Part shown: positions 61,804-64,000 of the stretch, piece by piece
Layout of the letters: each line of letters opens with the position of its first letter
How positions within the stretch are numbered: position 1 is the first letter of the stretch
DNA from: JBBCJT01 sp037190665
GTDB taxonomy: Bacteria; Pseudomonadota; Alphaproteobacteria; Acetobacterales; Acetobacteraceae
Length of the DNA: 64,000 bases
NCBI GenBank assembly: GCA_037190665.1
Contig: JBBCJT010000031.1
Location: 1 to 64,000 of the forward strand
Direction: 5' to 3'
Made by a program: the position numbers and the translations under genes
Notes under the pieces: generated by a model
What the model was told of the DNA's origin: nothing
Database searches by the model: none
What the model saw: only the letters and a program-made list of their open reading frames with translations

Positions 61804-62556
61804 TCAGGCCTGGAGCAGGGCGGCCGATTGCCGCGTGGGCGCGAGCGCGGTCGTGCCGTCGGCGGCCTGGGCGGTTGCGGGCGTTTCCGGCTCGCGGATC
61901 ACGTAGCCCCGACCCCAGACCGTGGAGATCAGGTTGTCGCCGCCGGCATTGGTGAGCTTCTTGCGCAACTTGCAGATGAAGACGTCGATGATCTTGGCGT
62001 CCGGCTCGTCCATGCCGCCGTAGAGGTAGTTGAGGAAGTGGTCCTTGGTCAGCACGTGACCCTTCTTCAGGACCAGCGCCTCCAGGACCTGGAACTCCTT
62101 CTCCGTCAGCCGCACGGAGACGCCATCCACCCACACGTCCCGCGTGCCGAGATCCACGGTGAGGTTGCCCACCCGCACCTGGGAGGAGGCGAAGCCGCCG
62201 CTGCGGCGGATGATGGCCTGGATGCGGGCGACCAGTTCGTGGTCGTCGTACCCGCCGGAGATCACGTCGTCGGCGCCGAGGTTGAGCGCCCGCGCCTTGA
62301 TGGTGGAATTGGCGCTGCCGGCCAGCACCAGCACCGGCGTGGCATCGCGCCGCAGCCGCATCCGGCGCACGACATCGAGCCCGCTGATGTCCGGCAGCTC
62401 CAGCTCGAGCAGGACAAGGGAGAATGCATAGGTTGAAAGGAGGTCCAGCGCCTCCTCGCCATCGGTCGCGAGCTCGGTTCCGATTCTGGCTGAGGAAAGC
62501 ACGGACTGCAGGCCCCGCGCTGCCGCGGGATTGGACTTCACGAGAAGAACGCGCAT
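61804..62556 (-). CDS. ctrA: CtrA-family response regulator with degenerate receiver
   Basis: A 250-residue CtrA-type protein. The C-terminal OmpR-like DNA-binding domain is fully conserved: LTEKEFQVLEALVLKKGHVLT, then YGGMDEPDAKIIDVFICKLRKK and ISTVWGRGYVIREP. In the receiver, position 51 is Glu (codon at 62404-62406) where CtrA has the phospho-accepting Asp; residues 7-9 are KSN in place of EDD, and the usual TKPF is SGGY (100-103). So it cannot be phosphorylated normally. CtrA controls cell cycle and motility genes in alphaproteobacteria. It is divergent from fliI across 81 bases, in keeping with flagellar control. Confidence 0.9.
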   Translation of the reverse strand: MRVLLVKSNPAAARGLQSVLSSARIGTELATDGEEALDLLSTYAFSLVLLELELPDISGLDVVRRMRLRRDATPVLVLAGSANSTIKARALNLGADDVISGGYDDHELVARIQAIIRRSGGFASSQVRVGNLTVDLGTRDVWVDGVSVRLTEKEFQVLEALVLKKGHVLTKDHFLNYLYGGMDEPDAKIIDVFICKLRKKLTNAGGDNLISTVWGRGYVIREPETPATAQAADGTTALAPTRQSAALLQA

Positions 62557-62637
62557 CGAACCGCTCCGCTGATCGGAGTGGGATTTGGGATTTTTTTACG
62601 ACGCGGCCGGACAATAGGAGAACAACCGGAGGGAGTC
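62557..62637. promoter_or_regulatory. Divergent ctrA-like/fliI promoter region
   Basis: An 81-base gap with a run of seven T residues on the plus strand near 62590-62596 and a strong GGAGGG ribosome site 5-10 bases before the fliI ATG. No full TTAA-N7-TTAA CtrA box was seen. Confidence 0.4.
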
Positions 62638-64000
62638 ATGTCTCAAGTTTTGGTTGATCGGGATTCAACATCACAATTCTCGATGACGCCCCCAGGGTCG
62701 GTTGCAACCTTGAAGGATAGCGCCCGCGCGCTCAACCGGATTATGCCGGTGAGGGTGGCTGGATCGGTCTCGGGCGTCGCGGGCCCGCTGGTCCGGGTGG
62801 CCGGCCTGGGCGGGCTGGCCGCGATCGGCGATCTGCTCGCTATCGAAACCGCGCCGGGGCAGACGGTTCCCGCGGAGATCGTCGGCCTGGACGAAAGGGT
62901 GGCGAGCGCCCTGCCGTTCGGCCCGGTGGCCGGCATCCGGCCGGGCGCGTGCGCCATGCGGTCCGGCGAGCCGATGCTCGCGGTCTCGGATCACTGGCTG
63001 GGGCGGGTGATCGACCCGCTCGGCCGCCCGCTGGACGGGCTGCCGCCGCCGCGGCCGGGGCCGGTCCTGCAATCGCTGCGCGCCCCGCCGCCGCCGGCGG
63101 CCCAGCGCAAGCGGCTGGGCGGGCTGTTCACGCTGGGCGTCCGCGTGCTCGACGCCTTCGTGCCCTGCCGGATCGGCCAACGCCGCGCGGTCTTCGCCGG
63201 GTCGGGCGGGGGCTAGTCCACGCTGCTGGCCGCGCTGGCGCGGGAGGCGTCCGCCGACGTGATCGTGGTGGGACTGGTGGGCGAGCGCGGCCGCGAGTTG
63301 CGCGAGTTCGTGGAGGACGCGCTGTCCCCCGCCGCGCGGGCGCGGAGCGTCATCGTCACCGCCACCTCCGACCAGCCGGCGCCGCTGCGGCGGGCCTGCC
63401 CGGACGCGGCCATGGCGGTCGCCGAACATTTCCGCGACCGTGGCCGGCACGTGCTGCTGATCCTCGACAGCATCACCCGTGCCTGCCACGCGCTGCGGGA
63501 GGTCGGCCTGTCGCTCGGCGAGCCGCCATCGCTCCGCGGCTATACGCCCGGCGTGTTCTCCGAGCTGCCACGTCTGCTGGAGCGGGCGGGGCCCGGACCG
63601 GAAGGCGCGGGCGACATCACCGCGCTGGTCTCGGTGCTGGTCGAGTCCGACGACGTCCAGGACCCGGTCGCGGACTTCATCCGCGGCATCGTCGACGGCC
63701 ACGTAGTCATGGACCGACGCATCGCAGAAGCCGGGCTGTTCCCGGCCATCGACGTGCTGCGCTCCCTCTCGCGCGGCAGCGAAGCGGCCCTGCCGCCGCT
63801 TGCGAGGGACACGGTGCGCCGTGCGCGGCGGCTGTTGTCGGCCTGGGAGCGTGTCGCCGATCTGGTGCGCATGGGGGCCTACCGCGCCGGCGCCGACCCG
63901 GAGGTGGACGCCGCGATCGCGGCCCGGCCCGCCCTCGAACGGTTCCTCGCCCAGGAACGCGGCGAGCCGCCCGGCGAACGGATCTTCGACCAGCTCGCCG
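62638..64000 (+). pseudogene. fliI: Flagellar protein export ATPase gene with in-frame TAG at Walker A lysine (runs off window)
   Basis: The gene starts at ATG 62638 with GGAGGG upstream. The first 192 codons give the FliI N-terminal barrel and the start of the ATPase (GRVIDPLGRPLDGLPPP, GGLFTLGVRVLDAFVPCRIGQ, VFAGSGGG). Codon 193, where FliI has the Walker A Lys before STLL, is TAG (63214-63216). The same frame then continues without another stop to the window end with intact motifs: VVGLVGERGRELREFVEDAL, VLLILDSITR, LGEPPSLRGYTPGVFSELPRLLERAG and ITALVSVLVESDDVQDPVADFIRGIVDGHVV. An AAG-to-TAG change is a single base. It could be a fresh nonsense mutation, a sequencing error, or readthrough. 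Confidence 0.85.

Overview
The window is chromosomal DNA of a high-GC alphaproteobacterium. COQ9-like, UbiK, CtrA-like, Lgt/PgeF/MidA and trxB/Lrp neighbourhoods and the base composition fit Rhodospirillales/Acetobacterales (Acetobacteraceae-like); this is inference from gene content, since no rRNA is present. No tRNA, rRNA, IS element, prophage or CRISPR array was recognised.

0-20 kb is mostly ordinary chromosome: a DUF2339 membrane protein, glutathione transferases, prs, a lipoprotein, the pgeF-midA-hydrolase-lgt-hldD run, ubiK, a YbjN-like protein, TfoX-N, an FMN reductase, a DJ-1/PfpI protein with a divergent LysR regulator, proC, a COQ9-like protein, an M20 amidohydrolase and a ROK-type protein whose two halves appear in swapped order. 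A 271-residue protein of no obvious family at 15.2-16.0 kb carries an SGC...H arrangement like that of CNF1/BLF1/CheD deamidases.

20-33 kb is a surface-glycan island with lower and uneven GC. A forward operon holds two FkbM-type methyltransferases, a PglD/NeuD acyltransferase, three glycosyltransferases and a DegT aminotransferase, with successive 4-base GTGA overlaps. It faces a reverse operon of a dolichyl-phosphate-mannose-synthase-like GT2, a methyltransferase, a flippase-like protein and a large multi-pass membrane protein. A hairpin-rich, terminator-ended non-coding stretch (about 33.3-33.5 kb) lies upstream of the reverse operon.

33-39 kb holds LysR-trxB with a divergent Lrp, then an apparently exported amine oxidase/cytochrome c/RidA operon, then an inverted pair of REP-like palindromes.

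39-61 kb is an exopolysaccharide locus: MepA, a Wza-type lipoprotein, a Wzc/ExoP-type copolymerase-kinase, GalE, a Wzx-type flippase, several glycosyltransferases, a pyruvyltransferase, a type I secretion pair with two small partner proteins, an outer-membrane beta-barrel, a WecG/TagA enzyme, a WcaJ-type initiating transferase and GtrB/GtrA-like proteins. A PLP lyase with its own divergent Lrp regulator sits inside it. No Wzy polymerase was recognised in the window.

At the right edge a CtrA-family regulator has Glu at position 51, where the phospho-accepting Asp should be, and an otherwise degenerate receiver. It is divergent from fliI, which has an in-frame TAG exactly at the Walker A lysine codon.
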